From the NCBI RefSeq assembly GCF_051020985.1, contig NC_135010.1:6694001-6758000 (forward strand): DNA of 64,000 nt, written 5' to 3'. The notes below the pieces were generated by a model, which was not told the DNA's origin, did not search any database, and worked only from the letters and a program-made list of their open reading frames with translations. Within the stretch, counting starts at the first letter, position 1. Every line of letters begins with the position of its first letter. A program made the position numbers and the translations under genes. The DNA comes from Nomia melanderi (lineage: Eukaryota; Arthropoda; Insecta; Hymenoptera; Halictidae). Shown here piece after piece: positions 1-10,600 of the stretch.

Positions 1-799
1 ATTTCTGTGAACAGTCTTACCTTTTATTTACAAATTTTTATTCTAAGTATATTGTATTCTCCTTTTGTCAGTAAAGTTCTTTTCATTGCTATAAACTGTT
101 TCATTATATAGTAGAATTTGATAATAAATAATGTTAATAATAGTTGCTAAGAATAATCTCTGATGACCATGTTATGAAATGTGAGATTTAATGTAGGATG
201 TGATAAGAACATGTTTATTATTTTTTAAGTAATGATCATTTGTATTATGCTTTGAAACCAAAATGACATTAAAAGCAATAACATATAATGTACATTGTAT
301 ACACAACAGGAATGTATGTATGCTGCGAATTATAAAGATTTTTCAAGATATATTTCTCTCTAATATACTTAACACTAAACATACCGCGACTGGTCTGTCA
401 GTTTTAAAATTTGGTTAAAAATTCTGTCCTTCTTTCGTTCATTTAACTTTATATTAATTCTTATATTTTCCAATTAATCGGTCTTTCAATTTTTGTCTTT
501 CTTTTTGTTTTTTTAACCAGTTATCTGACCGGTTACGGTAGGAATAGATGTATATAAAGTGCTGGTACGTTTAATTATTTGATTATTTAGTTTTAAAACA
601 AAAGATACTAATTGGAAAAAATTAAATTAATATCCGAGTAACATTCACAATTCGTAGCATACATACAATATTCTAGAAACATTAATGACAGTATCATGTG
701 TTTCTTTACATTCTAAGAAATGTTTCCATAACTTTGTTATAAATAAATAATTGAGTACTTAAGAATTACTTAGTTTTAAGTGTAAACCAAGCACAAAAA

Positions 800-943
800 G
801 CCTTGTACAGTTTTTTAATAATTGTTAAATAAATTGTTTTTAAAAAAATAACCATAATGAATATAAAGTTTTATATTATCATTGTTACAAATTACGGAAT
901 ATATAAATACAACGTATCTTTAATATGATGCAATGTACAAGGC
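800..943. repeat. Inverted repeat with 10-bp perfect arms
   Basis: The left arm GCCTTGTACA (800-809) is the exact reverse complement of TGTACAAGGC (934-943). Weaker complementarity continues outward: GTGTAAACCAAGCAC on the left against the reverse complement of the bases after 943. The AT-rich interior is about 124 bases. It could be an eroded miniature transposon or a structured part of the rumi 3' UTR. No target-site duplication is visible. Confidence 0.4.
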
Positions 944-965
944 CTTTGTTTGCACTAGATCTTCC

Positions 966-1021
966 GTCAGGGCAATATACTGATTCATATTGAAACTTGC
1001 CACACTGTGCTATGCCCTGAC
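966..1021. other. Hairpin, possible precursor-like RNA
   Basis: GTCAGGGCA (966-974) pairs perfectly with TGCCCTGAC (1013-1021). Pairing continues imperfectly into the 38-base loop region (TATAC against the GCACAGTG side). It resembles a short pre-miRNA-like fold, but I do not recognise a known miRNA, and the stem is short without bulges. It may simply be structure in the rumi 3' UTR. Confidence 0.3.
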
Positions 1022-1203
1022 ACTGTATAGTATCAATAAAAAATAATAAAAAGTACATTTTAACTAATGCTTATTTGAAAGGTTATAAAGACATCTGTTT
1101 TTGACTAAATTATTTTTATTGGTTAATATTTTACATCATAAGATTGAAATTTTAATAAAAAGATATATAAAATTATTTATATTAAATGAAAATTGTATTA
1201 TGT

Positions 1204-2781
1204 TTAAGATTTTCCTTTTTTAATTCTGATCAAAGTTTTATCTAGAGAAGGTTTGTATGTTAAAAGTTTAGAATACTTTTGTATTAATCTCTTCCAAAAT
1301 TGTAAAATATTTGTCATTTTTAAATTATTCCATATAAAATCCCTTCCTTGATTTGCAATTTCCTTGGATAATTCGTCATTGTACTTTGCAAATTCTATTA
1401 TCTCTCTACATACACAAAATCATATTAAAAATTACACATATCATGGAAAAATAGTAAAAATTAAAAATATCTTACTCTAATTCTGATTGATTAGCATCTT
1501 TGGAGACAGGTATATAATGAATCCAAGGCACCATTGCATCATAATAAAATTCAGTCCACTCATCCCCAACATGAAATATTAAAGATTTACACAGAAACAA
1601 ATGTTTGTGCCTAAATGATGCTGCAACACCTTTGAAATTGAACAAATATTTATATTTACAATGAGATTCTAAAGAGACTTCAGCAGCTGGAGGCGCATGT
1701 AGTGTGTCCTATAATAAAGTATAAAAAATAATATACTCATATACAATTATACATAAGCATATGAATAAAAACTAATTACTTCATCAGATTTCCATGCTTG
1801 ATTCTTTGTATATTGAGCATCCACTAACTCTGGTTTACTGCGACTTAGTAATACCAAATTATCCCGCTCTGAACTAGTTCTAGAGCCTCTAAAAAATCCT
1901 TTATTTTCTTTTTTTTCCCATGGTATATTTTTGCTAGCTTTCTCTAATGATGTACGATGTTCATCCCATCTACCCAGTCCTCGAGGATATAAAGAAATTG
2001 CAGGTCCACCTTCCCAAAATGACCATGCTGGATATGTAATATCATAATATTGTGCAGTCTATAAATATATTTACAATACTCGAAATGTTTGATTATTTCA
2101 AAGAATAAATTTTATTCATGCATTTCTTGATTGATAATATAAACATTTTATTTACTTTGCTAAATGAGAAGATAGGCAATGGATCACCAAAATGTTTACT
2201 AGTTTGAGGATAATCCCGTGTGTTTATCACTAAATCCACATCTGATAAGTTAGATGCCAATTTTAAAAGGAAGTGCTCTATACCAGCACATCTTGATGGG
2301 AACATACAATCCTTTTGTCTATATAGTTTTCCTTGTATTATTTGATAAAATGTTCCCCTAAAGGACACAAAAAATGATGTTTGTAAAAGTTAAATGTGCG
2401 ATTTAACATGTTCACATACCTATTTTTTGCCGTATTTATTAAATCCTTATTTATACCCTTCTGTTTGAATGGTTTTAAGTCACGTATAATAACATCCTTA
2501 TAGCATCCATTGTTAGTATTATTACAAGGTTTATAACTTTTTTTTGCTTCTTCAATTGTATAGTGATATTTATGAAATTGTTTATTTAAAGCTGCTTTAA
2601 AAAATAAATTTACGAAAGAGATGACAAATTTTTTTCTAAATTATGTATAAATACCTTCAGTATAAATATTAGTTTTCTCTTCCTTGTCACAATCTTTTAC
2701 TCCGTCAATAGAACAATATTGTTTTTCACAGTAACCTACGTAAAACGCAGCAATTAAGAAAATATAATGTAACGTTGACAT
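1204..2781 (-). CDS. rumi: Protein O-glucosyltransferase (POGLUT1/Rumi)
   Basis: ER enzyme of the CAP10/KTELC1 family that adds O-glucose to EGF repeats of Notch and similar proteins. Six coding exons on the minus strand: 2655-2781, 2420-2594, 2156-2357, 1780-2058, 1476-1708 and 1204-1405. All have GT-AG borders and join in frame to 405 residues, close to the family length of about 400. The start at 2781 opens a signal peptide (MSTLHYIFLIAAFYVGYC); an ATG upstream at 2862 would bury it. Family landmarks in order are CYKDVIIRDLKPF, KDCMFPSRCAGIEHF, INTRDYPQ, SFWEGGPA, GLGRWD, FFRGSRTSSERD, LVDAQYTKNQAWKS, HCKYKYLFNFKGVAASFR and FHVGDEW. The C terminus reads RIKKGKS, so the KDEL/KTEL retrieval signal typical of the family is absent. 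Identification is by remembered resemblance to human POGLUT1. Confidence 0.96.
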
Positions 2782-3170
2782 AATTCTTTTATAAACACCG
2801 GCATGATAGGTCCTGACAAATCTTATATTTGTCAGGTTAATCCTGGTAGAAACTAGAGACATCTATAAGGACGAAAAGTTCAATATATGGAACACCTCAT
2901 TGAAATCTTAATAGATTTTTAGATTTTTTCTTTTTTGAAATTTTATAAAATTTTATCCACTTGTACTTATTCTTTACTTTATCGAGATGTCAACCATTAA
3001 TTTTTACTTTTTCTTCAACATTATATTTTACTTATTGTTGCTCATAGTTCATAATTAAATATGCTGCCCCTATATAATATATATTACAAATCACGAAAAT
3101 ATAAAAATTAGAATTTAGTAAATAATAAATATAAAAAAATAAATACAACAAAATATAAGATTTTCAGTTT
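2782..3170. other. Short spacer between rumi and RpL30
   Basis: Very AT-rich, with no coding potential. It should contain the rumi promoter and 5' leader on the minus strand and the 3' end of RpL30. The two genes run in the same direction about 410 bases apart. An upstream in-frame ATG for rumi lies at 2862. Confidence 0.5.
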
Positions 3171-3176
3171 TTTATT
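3171..3176 (-). terminator. Poly(A) signal of RpL30
   Basis: TTTATT on the plus strand reads AATAAA on the minus strand, 18 bases beyond the RpL30 stop codon. Such a short 3' UTR is usual for ribosomal protein genes. Confidence 0.6.
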
Positions 3177-3193
3177 AAATAAAAAATATACAT

Positions 3194-3929
3194 TCATGCC
3201 TGATCACCAGTAGGCATAGATTTGATGATGTCGGAATTTCCAGGGTCTGTAATAGAAAGGGTGCATACTCTGAAATATTTTCCGCATGCAGTCCCCAACT
3301 CGATGTTGTTTCCCATGTAGTGGTGGACACCAGTTTTTGCCAACATGGCATAATACTCGATCTCTGATTTCCTGTTCAAAAAAAAGTTACAAATTTATAG
3401 ATTTTAACTTATATACTTAAAGAAAAAGTGTCTCTGCACTTACAAGCAGAGACGTGAGACTACTCCGTAGAACTCCCATTATGAACACATAGATATTAAA
3501 AATATAAAATGTATTCAACGTGGTTACAGATCATATATGGTTTAGAGTAGAAATCTGATTCTATCATTTTTTTATCGTTTCATTATATTTAAGGGAGTAC
3601 TACATCTCAGTCTCACCTTAATGGAGGTGTGTTGTTAGCAATGATGACCAATTTTGCTTTGCCTTGCCGAAGGGACTTGAGTGTCTGTTTGTAACCTAGG
3701 ACACATTTTCCTGACTTCATAACTAAAGCCAATCTGGCATTGATACCATCCTGGGACTTCTTCTGTTGTAATAAAAAGAAAAAATATATGGGTAAACATT
3801 TAATAATAAATATTAATATGAATTATTAGAAATAAACACGTAAGGAAATGAGTTTAACACGTGCTTCATAAAGTGGATGAGACACGTGTAATAAGAGAAA
3901 TTATTTACCTGCTTCTTTTTAGCCACCAT
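3194..3929 (-). CDS. RpL30: 60S ribosomal protein L30 (eL30)
   Basis: Component of the large cytosolic ribosomal subunit. Three coding exons on the minus strand, 3909-3929, 3617-3762 and 3194-3371, join in frame to 114 residues, against 115 in human. The first exon encodes only MVAKKKQ. The L7Ae-type RNA-binding fold is clear from KKSQDGINARLALVMKSGK, LGYKQTLKSLRQGKAKLVII, NNTPPLR, YYAMLAKTGVHHY and GNNIELGTACGKYFRV. The C terminus (DIIKSMPTGDQA) replaces the shorter acidic tail of vertebrates. An additional 5' UTR intron (3954-4042) separates the start codon from a short leader exon. Intron 2 (3372-3616) holds a perfect 8-bp hairpin at 3430-3453. Base use is richer in GC than in the neighbouring genes, as is common for highly expressed genes. 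Confidence 0.97.
3430..3453. other. Perfect hairpin in RpL30 intron
   Basis: GTCTCTGC (3430-3437) and GCAGAGAC (3446-3453) form an uninterrupted 8-bp stem with an 8-base loop in the second coding intron. Yeast L30 represses splicing of its own transcript by binding a kink-turn, so a structured element here is of interest. However, I do not see a clear kink-turn (GA/AG internal loop) or snoRNA boxes. Confidence 0.5.
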
Positions 3930-4086
3930 TTTATTGGTTAATTAAATATGCGCCTAGAAAAATATTTTCAAAATGTTAAATAGTGTTTTTACTTATTTGT
4001 GTAATGTCTTACTATAAAATAATTGAAATATCTCAGCAGTACCTTTTCTACACGCGTACTGCCACGGAACACGCCGGATACGAAAG
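3930..4086 (-). promoter_or_regulatory. RpL30 leader, 5' UTR intron and TCT/TOP start
   Basis: On the minus strand a strong acceptor (TTTTTCTAG) ends at 3954 and a donor (AAAAG then GTACTG) begins at 4042, giving an 89-base 5' UTR intron. About 40 bases further upstream the sequence TCTTTC (4087-4082) fits the TCT initiator and 5' TOP motif of animal ribosomal protein genes. The predicted start is the C at 4086. The start is inferred from the motif only. Confidence 0.55.
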
Positions 4087-4288
4087 ACCTAAAAATCTCG
4101 AAACCAGTTCGAGTTCGAGATTGTCATGAAATACAAATTCTATAGAACTGCACTTCCGCTACAGGAATGATTATGTCAATATAGCCATCGACGAGAAATG
4201 AATATCTTCTGAGACTTCGTGTTTGGTAGTCTGAAATACCGATTGTGTAAAAATAGCAGACGTTTTGATATGTCCGGTACGATTAAAA

Positions 4289-4362
4289 ATGGCGAATTTA
4301 AGAATTACATACAAACCGGTGATTGAGGTTGACAAATTCGATAAGCGTAAAAAATTTTTTTT
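4289..4362 (+). other. Candidate first exon of Mpi
   Basis: An ATG at 4289 opens 24 codons that run straight into a GTAAGT donor at 4363. Splicing to the acceptor TTTCAG at 5821-5826 would join in frame to the Mpi exon, adding 29 residues (MANLRITYKPVIEVDKFDKR, then KKFFLNIFI) ahead of the Mpi methionine. The frame match has a one-in-three chance of being accidental, and the known family begins close to the internal methionine. It may be a leader with an upstream in-frame ATG, a genuine N-terminal extension, or coincidence. It lies about 200 bases from the RpL30 start on the opposite strand, so the two would share a divergent promoter. Confidence 0.4.
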
Positions 4363-5826
4363 GTAAGTTAAAAACATATATACATGCACGTATGTATGTC
4401 TCATGGTAGATTTGTTGATTGTCAGCTATTAAGCAGACGATTACGTGTATGGATTAAGACAAAAAAAAATAAAAACAAACACGTTTTTATTTATTTATTT
4501 ATTTATACGTACTTGTACTTTGTTAATAACATTGTTAGTAATATGAGAATAGTAATGATACAAACGAGGTATACGAGGTATGCTGAAAGTTTAAAGTACA
4601 AAACTGAGACATCTAGCAACAGAATTGTAATACTAAATGTTTGCTTTCTTTGCCATTTTACCATACTTGATATTAAGAGCTTATTTAATCATAAAGTAAA
4701 TGCTGTAAGGAAATCACTTGATGGCTAGGTTGAGGAATGTAGATCTAATTGATCGGTTCTTATCTTTTTTACGATGTTAATTTATTATTCATATACGGTT
4801 ACGCGTAACCAATCAAAACTATAAGCGAAACACACAGCGGAAGACCCCTCTTGCCCCTGCGCCCTCACGTTAGGTATCCTGATATCTCCCTACAGTATAT
4901 AACATGAAACATTGGTTCGTCATGAGTTCGCTTTAGCTATGTAAAATGAATCCATATATGTAAACTTTAGTACTGTAAAAAGTGTAAAAATATATTAATT
5001 TCCAATAAAAATAAATATCATTTTATTAATGTTAAAAAATTACTAAGATGTAATTGAAAAAGTTGTACCATTCTTTCATTTTCACCGTTTAAAGTTTAAG
5101 AAAACGTTATTTATTATCAGAAATTTTTTATTTAATTCATATTTCTTATTTTAATTATTTACTTGTGAATTCTTATTCATTTTCTATTCATTATGATTTT
5201 GTGAATATTCACTTTACGTTTGGAATCAAATCCTGTAATTTTGTGTAAAGTATTTGTAAAATTTATGAATAAATAAACTTATTTCATGTAGAAGTTGAAT
5301 GAAGAAATAAAAAGGAAAATATATTAAAACGGGAAGAGCATTAAAAAATCAATGAGATCGATAAAGAATAAACGAAAAAGTAAAATGAAGTTGTACAGCT
5401 GTAACGTCGTTTCGTAAATATGATAACAGATATAAGCGAATTATTGCAGGTGTTATCGATAGAACTGACGTGTATGTACACATTCTCTCCTTTATCTTTA
5501 TTTTGTGTAAATGTTAACAAAGTAGTTAATTCTTGTCAGCAACTTCCACGTCTTCGGATTCGTACGTATAAATAATATTAAAAAATTGTTAGCATTAGTT
5601 CTCAACTTCAATGTAATTACATTGTATATGTCTATTAAAAACATATGTAATAATTTTATATAAAAAATAACGATTGAGGAAAGAATAACTTCTATTTCAG
5701 AATATACATTTTTAATAAAAAATTGTATATATATATATGAAAATTTTATATTATTCACACAAAATATATGTATGAAAATATCTATATAGAGTATTATATT
5801 TCATATTTCTGTGTTCTATGTTTCAG
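4363..5826 (+). other. Putative first intron of Mpi / AT-rich spacer
   Basis: Begins with GTAAGT and ends with a pyrimidine-rich TTTCAG. The interior is AT-rich and has no protein I recognise; an open frame at 4384-4728 has low-complexity composition and is not credible. It holds a copy of a dispersed inverted-repeat end at 4799-4836 (see the repeat at 60838). Confidence 0.4.
4799..4836 (+). repeat. Solo end of a dispersed repeat
   Basis: ACGCGTAACCAATCAAAACT followed by ATAAGCGAAACACAC matches the terminal repeats of the element at 60838-61003 (ACGCGTAATAAATCAAAACC and CTAACTAATCAAAACTATAA with AACGAAACA after). No partner end is apparent nearby, so it is probably a fragment. Confidence 0.55.
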
Positions 5827-5839
5827 AAATATTTTCATA

Positions 5840-7380
5840 ATGGAACTTAAATGTAAAATACAAACTTATGATTGGGGAAGGTATGGGATCGATAGCACTG
5901 TCGCAACATTAGTAAAATCTGCTAATTCTGACTTCACATTAGATGAAAAAAAACCATATGCTGAGCTATGGATGGGTATACATCCTAATGGTCCTTCATA
6001 TGTGAAGGAATTAGATATGTCTTTGGAAAAGTACATTAAAAAAAATAATAATGTGTTAGGTACTGATGTTCAAAAAATATTTGGGGAGCATTTACCATTT
6101 CTTTTTAAGGTTTTATCTGTAAACAAAGCGTTATCAATTCAAGCGCATCCAAATAAGGTCTATTTATTATATTGTTAAATACTGTATTCAGTATTTAATT
6201 TAATTGTAGTTTAATGTAAATATTATATTGTATCGTTAAATATTGTATTTATCTATAGGAAAAGGCAAAAGAATTACATCAGCAATATCCTACTATTTAC
6301 AAAGATGCAAATCATAAACCTGAGCTTGCAATAGCTTTAACACCATTTGAAGCTCTCTGTGGTTTCCGTCCAATTAGTGAGATAAAAGAATTTTTAAAAG
6401 TTCTTCCAGAGTTACGTACTGTAATAGGAGAAGATAAAGTATATAAATTTATGGCTACAGACGAAGCAAGTGTTAGCAGAGCTTTGAAAACATGTTTCCA
6501 CAGTCTTATGACCTGCGATTCTGGTTTAGTAGCATTGCAACTTAGAAAGTTACTTGATAGATTATCTAATTTAGGTACATTTAGTAAATACATATTTATT
6601 CGTGTGAAGGTGTGTTCAATAATTATAGTTGATAAAATTCTTTTATTTTAGACGAGTCTTTAAGACAATTTTTACTTGCTAGCTCGCTAGAAAGACTATA
6701 TTCAAATTATCCAGGAGATGTTGGATGTTTTGGAATTTATATTTTTAATTTTATAACAATGCAACCTGGAGAGGCTATTTATATTGGACCAAATGAACCT
6801 CATGCATATCTTTCTGGGGGTAAGTGTTCTGCTATATATTCTACACAACATTTTAATTATAACATATAATTATAAAAATATATTTACAGATTGTGTAGAA
6901 TGTATGGCATGTTCCGACAATGTAGTACGCGCGGGATTGACTCCTAAATTGAAAGATGTACCAACATTAATTGAAATGTTAACATATAATTGTGAACCCG
7001 TTTCGGCAAAAAAATTTCAACCTTCACGCGAGGATGAATGTACAGAAGTATTTCGTCCTCCTGTGTTAGACTTCGCTGTTGCTAAAATTACAGTGAGCCT
7101 CTTTATAATAGAACTTTATGTAATTTATTTTTGCTCTTCAATGCATAATATTTACTATGCACATACGTTTTAGATACCTCCAGGAAGATCCTATTACGAT
7201 ATCATTCCTAGAAGTACAGCTAGTATTCTAATTATTATAAATGGAAAGGGTGAGATTTCATCGTCGAAAATTTTGTACCGAGGATCTGTTATATTTATTC
7301 CGGCTAATGAGAAAATTGGGATTAAAGTTTTATGCGGATGCCATCCGATGTTAATGTTCCAAGCTTTCGTGAACATTTAA
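5840..7380 (+). CDS. Mpi: Mannose-6-phosphate isomerase (type I PMI)
   Basis: Zinc enzyme that interconverts fructose-6-phosphate and mannose-6-phosphate in the cytosol and so feeds GDP-mannose and glycosylation. Five exons, 5840-6157, 6259-6574, 6652-6819, 6890-7092 and 7174-7380, join in frame to 403 residues (human 423). Landmarks are YDWGRYG near the N terminus, ELWMGIHPNGPS, LPFLFKVLSVNKALSIQAHP with the zinc ligands Gln and His, KPELAIALTPFEALCGFRP with a further Glu ligand, and GPNEPHAYLSGDCVECMACS with the last His ligand. These are followed by DNVVRAGLTPK carrying the catalytic Arg. The C terminus ends in the cupin strands FIPANEKIGI and LMFQAFVNI. The methionine at 5840 matches the family start; a longer spliced N terminus from 4289 is possible. 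Confidence 0.96.
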
Positions 7381-7521
7381 AAAGTTTAGAAAAAGTACTG
7401 GGTCATGTTAAAAATTTGACTAATGGTAATAGCAAGATTGCACGTCCGATGATTGCACTTTTAAATGCTTTTAAATTCTTTATTTTCTAAAACAAATACT
7501 TATTTATAAGCATTATGTAGC

Positions 7522-7527
7522 AATAAA
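7522..7527 (+). terminator. Poly(A) signal of Mpi
   Basis: AATAAA lies 142 bases beyond the Mpi stop codon and is the first good signal downstream. Cleavage would fall close to the start of the structured block at 7540. Confidence 0.5.
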
Positions 7528-7539
7528 TTGAGGAGTGCG

Positions 7540-7622
7540 CGTAGTTGGTCGAACGATCTTCACTCGACCGCCTACGTTGACACTTCAGCGTAGTATAGGG
7601 CAGGCTATGAATTAGGGCCTGC
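7540..7622. other. Cluster of hairpins, possible structured RNA
   Basis: This GC-richer block lies in AT-rich surroundings. The first stem pairs CGTAG (7540-7544) with CTACG (7572-7576) and GGTCGA (7547-7552) with TCGACC (7564-7569). The same CTACG could instead pair with CGTAG at 7589-7593. A further stem joins GCAGGC (7600-7605) to GCCTGC (7617-7622). It resembles a small RNA gene or a 3'-end structure; I cannot match it to a known snRNA, snoRNA or tRNA. Confidence 0.35.
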
Positions 7623-7649
7623 ATAGAGTGTAAAGCCGTTGGAGGCTCT

Positions 7650-8674
7650 AATGAAAATCTTGGAAGAAGAAGACTTTGTTTAGTTAGTTCACGTTGATTC
7701 TTCTTGACTCCTACGATACTCTATTTAAATAGAATCTTATATTTCTACTGATAGACTGCAAACATTTCCATAGTAAAGCATTCCACGATTCATATCATAG
7801 ATACTAGAAAATGAAGTTGATCTACGTGTATAATGTTTCGAATATATACTGCATGAATTAATGCAAATAGCTAAAAGTATTCCTAGATCTACAATTGAAA
7901 GCATTTATCATTTGCAATTCCTGCCATGATAAACATACATAGACTTAAGATACGTAATATGTATTACAGAGAATCTTTTGACTCCAATTATTAAAAAGTA
8001 TTTTTGTATGTTAAGAAAGTTAATAGTTTCTATTTTGGTTCATTTTGAATTTTAAAAAAGTATGTAAAAATAAAATTATGTTAAATATTATTTTCTTATC
8101 TTGTATATTATATTACGTAAAAGTTCCTTGTTTTATTATATAATGTATAACCATCTTAGCAAATCAAGTGCTATAGCATTAAATGCATAAGGTTAAACAA
8201 TTTCACCTTATGAAAGTAACATTTACAGATGATCATTCTATAATGACTTGTTTATGAGAAAAACTATGTTAATTTATTTTTTAAAATAAATAGAACTTTT
8301 GTGTATAAAATATTTTAATGGATTTGTTATTTTTTTATGTACAATCTAGGCAATACTTAAGGTTTTGTAACAATAATGTATTTGAAATTATACACTGCAT
8401 TTTCTTATGAAGTATAAATATACACTTTATAAATTTACAATTTTCTTTTATATAACAATAAAAGGATTTTTCTGTTAATATGATACAGTAAATTATTTCA
8501 ACTATAAATCGTATGTGTCTAAAAGAATAAAGGAGTAATTTACTTGTTACAGTTATAATTTCTATTACTTATTAAAACAACACAATAAAATAATTGATTG
8601 TATAAAATTCCAAAAATTGTCAGAATTGTATATGTTCTGCACAGCCTTGATTTTAAGATTGTATAAAATATTGT
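7650..8674. other. AT-rich spacer between convergent Mpi and TFIIF beta
   Basis: Low-complexity AT-rich sequence without coding potential or recognisable repeats. It separates two genes that converge 3' to 3'. I see nothing in it that I can support as a feature. Confidence 0.5.
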
Positions 8675-8680
8675 TTTATT
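8675..8680 (-). terminator. Poly(A) signal of TFIIF beta
   Basis: TTTATT on the plus strand gives AATAAA on the minus strand, about 60 bases past the stop codon at 8742. Confidence 0.5.
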
Positions 8681-8741
8681 TTTACCTATACTTCAACTAA
8701 TTAAATATATGAGAGATAAATATATACACAAGTACTGTAGA

Positions 8742-9936
8742 TTAGTCATCATCAGAATCATCTTTTTTCTGAGCATTTTCAGAGGCTCTATCTTCATCTT
8801 TGTAATGTCGGTATTCTGGTTTCAATTCCCACATATTTCTATGAGGATTCTTTAGATTATAATTGCATACTTCGTTTAATATTTCTTTCAAATATACCTG
8901 GAAAATAAAAATTAATATGTAATGCGTATACACGTATAATATATAGACAGTCATGTAGAAAAAACTCACAATTGGTTGTCTTGTAATTTTTACAAGATCT
9001 CTTATATTATAATACTGATGCTTTTCAAATGCAGCAAACAACATATCCAATACTGCATCTTTATCATCTCGCATCTTTTTACCCTCTGCTTTCTTCTTTT
9101 CTGCGTATTCAATCTGTAATCCATACAATTAAGTTAATATGGAAGAAAATATATTATTTCATATATATGTATATCAAATAATATACTCACGTTATGTTTA
9201 TGATCAGAAACAGGTTTGAAATTTTGAACTACCCTATCTAATTGTTGAACTTGTCTCTGTGGTACAGAAGCTCGTTTAATACTTTGTAATTTCAATTTCA
9301 TATAACAATTATCAGCTGAAAATAATATAAATACATAAACAATATATTCTTCTATAAATCTTTAAATATGGTGAAATAAAATCTGTACCATATGGTCGAC
9401 ATTCTAATTTTTGCACTATCCTCCCTTCCATGTAAAGTTTCTCTGTTTCAGGAACAATGGAGTCTGAATTGTTCGATGCTGCAAAAAGATATATAATTGA
9501 TAAATACATTTTGAAATAAAGAAGATATTAGAAATAAATTTTAGTAACTTACGCGTGACATGAGAAAATACACCTAACATTTGTTTTGTTACAGTCGTAA
9601 CATCTAATCTATGTTGTTTAGGGATTTCTTCTTCCCCTGGCTCTTTTAAAGCTAAAACAGCCTCTGATAATTTAAGAGATACTTCTGCCTTTTGACCAGG
9701 ATTCCTAATATAAATTATACATAGAAAGTTGAATGTTTACATAAAATTAATAAAATTTAATCAAGCAGTTCCAAAATTAAAACCTACTTAGTTATCTTTA
9801 ATTTGCCCACTTCTATATTGCCAGGCGCTTTCTCCCATTTGTTAGCTATGTATTTGGGCACTTTAACTAACCACACACCTCTGCCAGCATTGCTTAAATC
9901 TAATTCCTTTTCCGTATGCGAAAGATTTGCTGACAT
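8742..9936 (-). CDS. TfIIFbeta: General transcription factor IIF subunit 2 (TFIIF beta, RAP30)
   Basis: Small subunit of TFIIF, which binds RNA polymerase II and brings it to promoters. Six exons on the minus strand, 9788-9936, 9553-9704, 9389-9478, 9191-9315, 8970-9113 and 8742-8897, join in frame to 271 residues (fly about 277, human 249). The N-terminal dimerisation barrel starts LDLSNAGRGVWLVKVPKY and continues WEKAPGNIEVGKLKITK. The linker contains KLYMEGRIVQKLECRPY. The C-terminal winged helix is clear: DKDAVLDMLFAAFEKHQYY, NIRDLVKITRQPI, YLKEILNEVCNYN and WELKPEYRHYK. The tail is acidic (DDSDDD), as in the family. The start at 9936 was chosen because the preceding in-frame methionine (10017) adds an unconserved hydrophobic stretch. 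Confidence 0.96.
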
Positions 9937-10600
9937 CGTATCTTTTATAATAAGTATGTTGTCTGAGAAATGTAGGTACTGTATTTGTAAAATGAATAAA
10001 GCTATCGTTTGTAACACTTGGTATGTTTATATTTCATAAGTTTCTATCCTACAGAAATACATTTAACGAACGTTGAATAACGAATTGTAATTGTTATAAT
10101 CCAAAGAATAACGGTTAAAGCAATTATTTAATATAAGAAATTAATTTCTGTTGTTATGTCTGCATATCTTTGACATTTACGTCGCACTTGCCCTTGCACT
10201 TCCAAGAGAGTCAAACTTTTCGTTTCACTCTTTTACGGAAAAGAAATCAACGGATTTAAAGCAATGATCAAAAATTTTCAAGATTGATTCGATGGTTAAA
10301 TTCCACTATAGAACCAAAGAACAAATTGAAATTGCAATTCTTTCCATCTTCGTATGTTCAATATTATCCAATATTTTAATATTGAATAGTATGTATACTG
10401 CTTTGATTAATGACGATATATATATAACAATATCATGCATTAATACTTATCTAATATTTAGATAAATAAGTACTTTTAAACGTTTAAGTAAATACACAAC
10501 AATAAACGTGATCAAAAGTATTCATGATGCCAACTTAAAATATACACCCGTGTTATATAGTACTAGTGTAGAGGTGTTTAACTTTAGTTCTAACAGTTCA
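9937..10600. promoter_or_regulatory. Divergent promoter region of TFIIF beta and mRpL41
   Basis: About 660 bases between the TFIIF beta start codon (minus) and the probable mRpL41 leader (plus). The sequence is AT-rich with no coding signal. I cannot name specific sites; its role is inferred from the head-to-head arrangement. Confidence 0.4.

Larger units (their letters stand above)
1..1203. other. AT-rich stretch downstream of rumi
   Basis: No open reading frame of note is present. The stretch lies 3' of the rumi stop codon on the minus strand and probably includes its 3' UTR. Two small inverted-repeat structures (800-943 and 966-1021) are listed separately. I see nothing else I can support. 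Confidence 0.6.

Noticed and set aside
4384..4728. 114-codon open frame downstream of the RpL30/Mpi promoter
   Set aside because: Contains low-complexity runs (repeated Leu-Phe-Ile-Tyr), matches nothing known, and lies inside the putative Mpi first intron.
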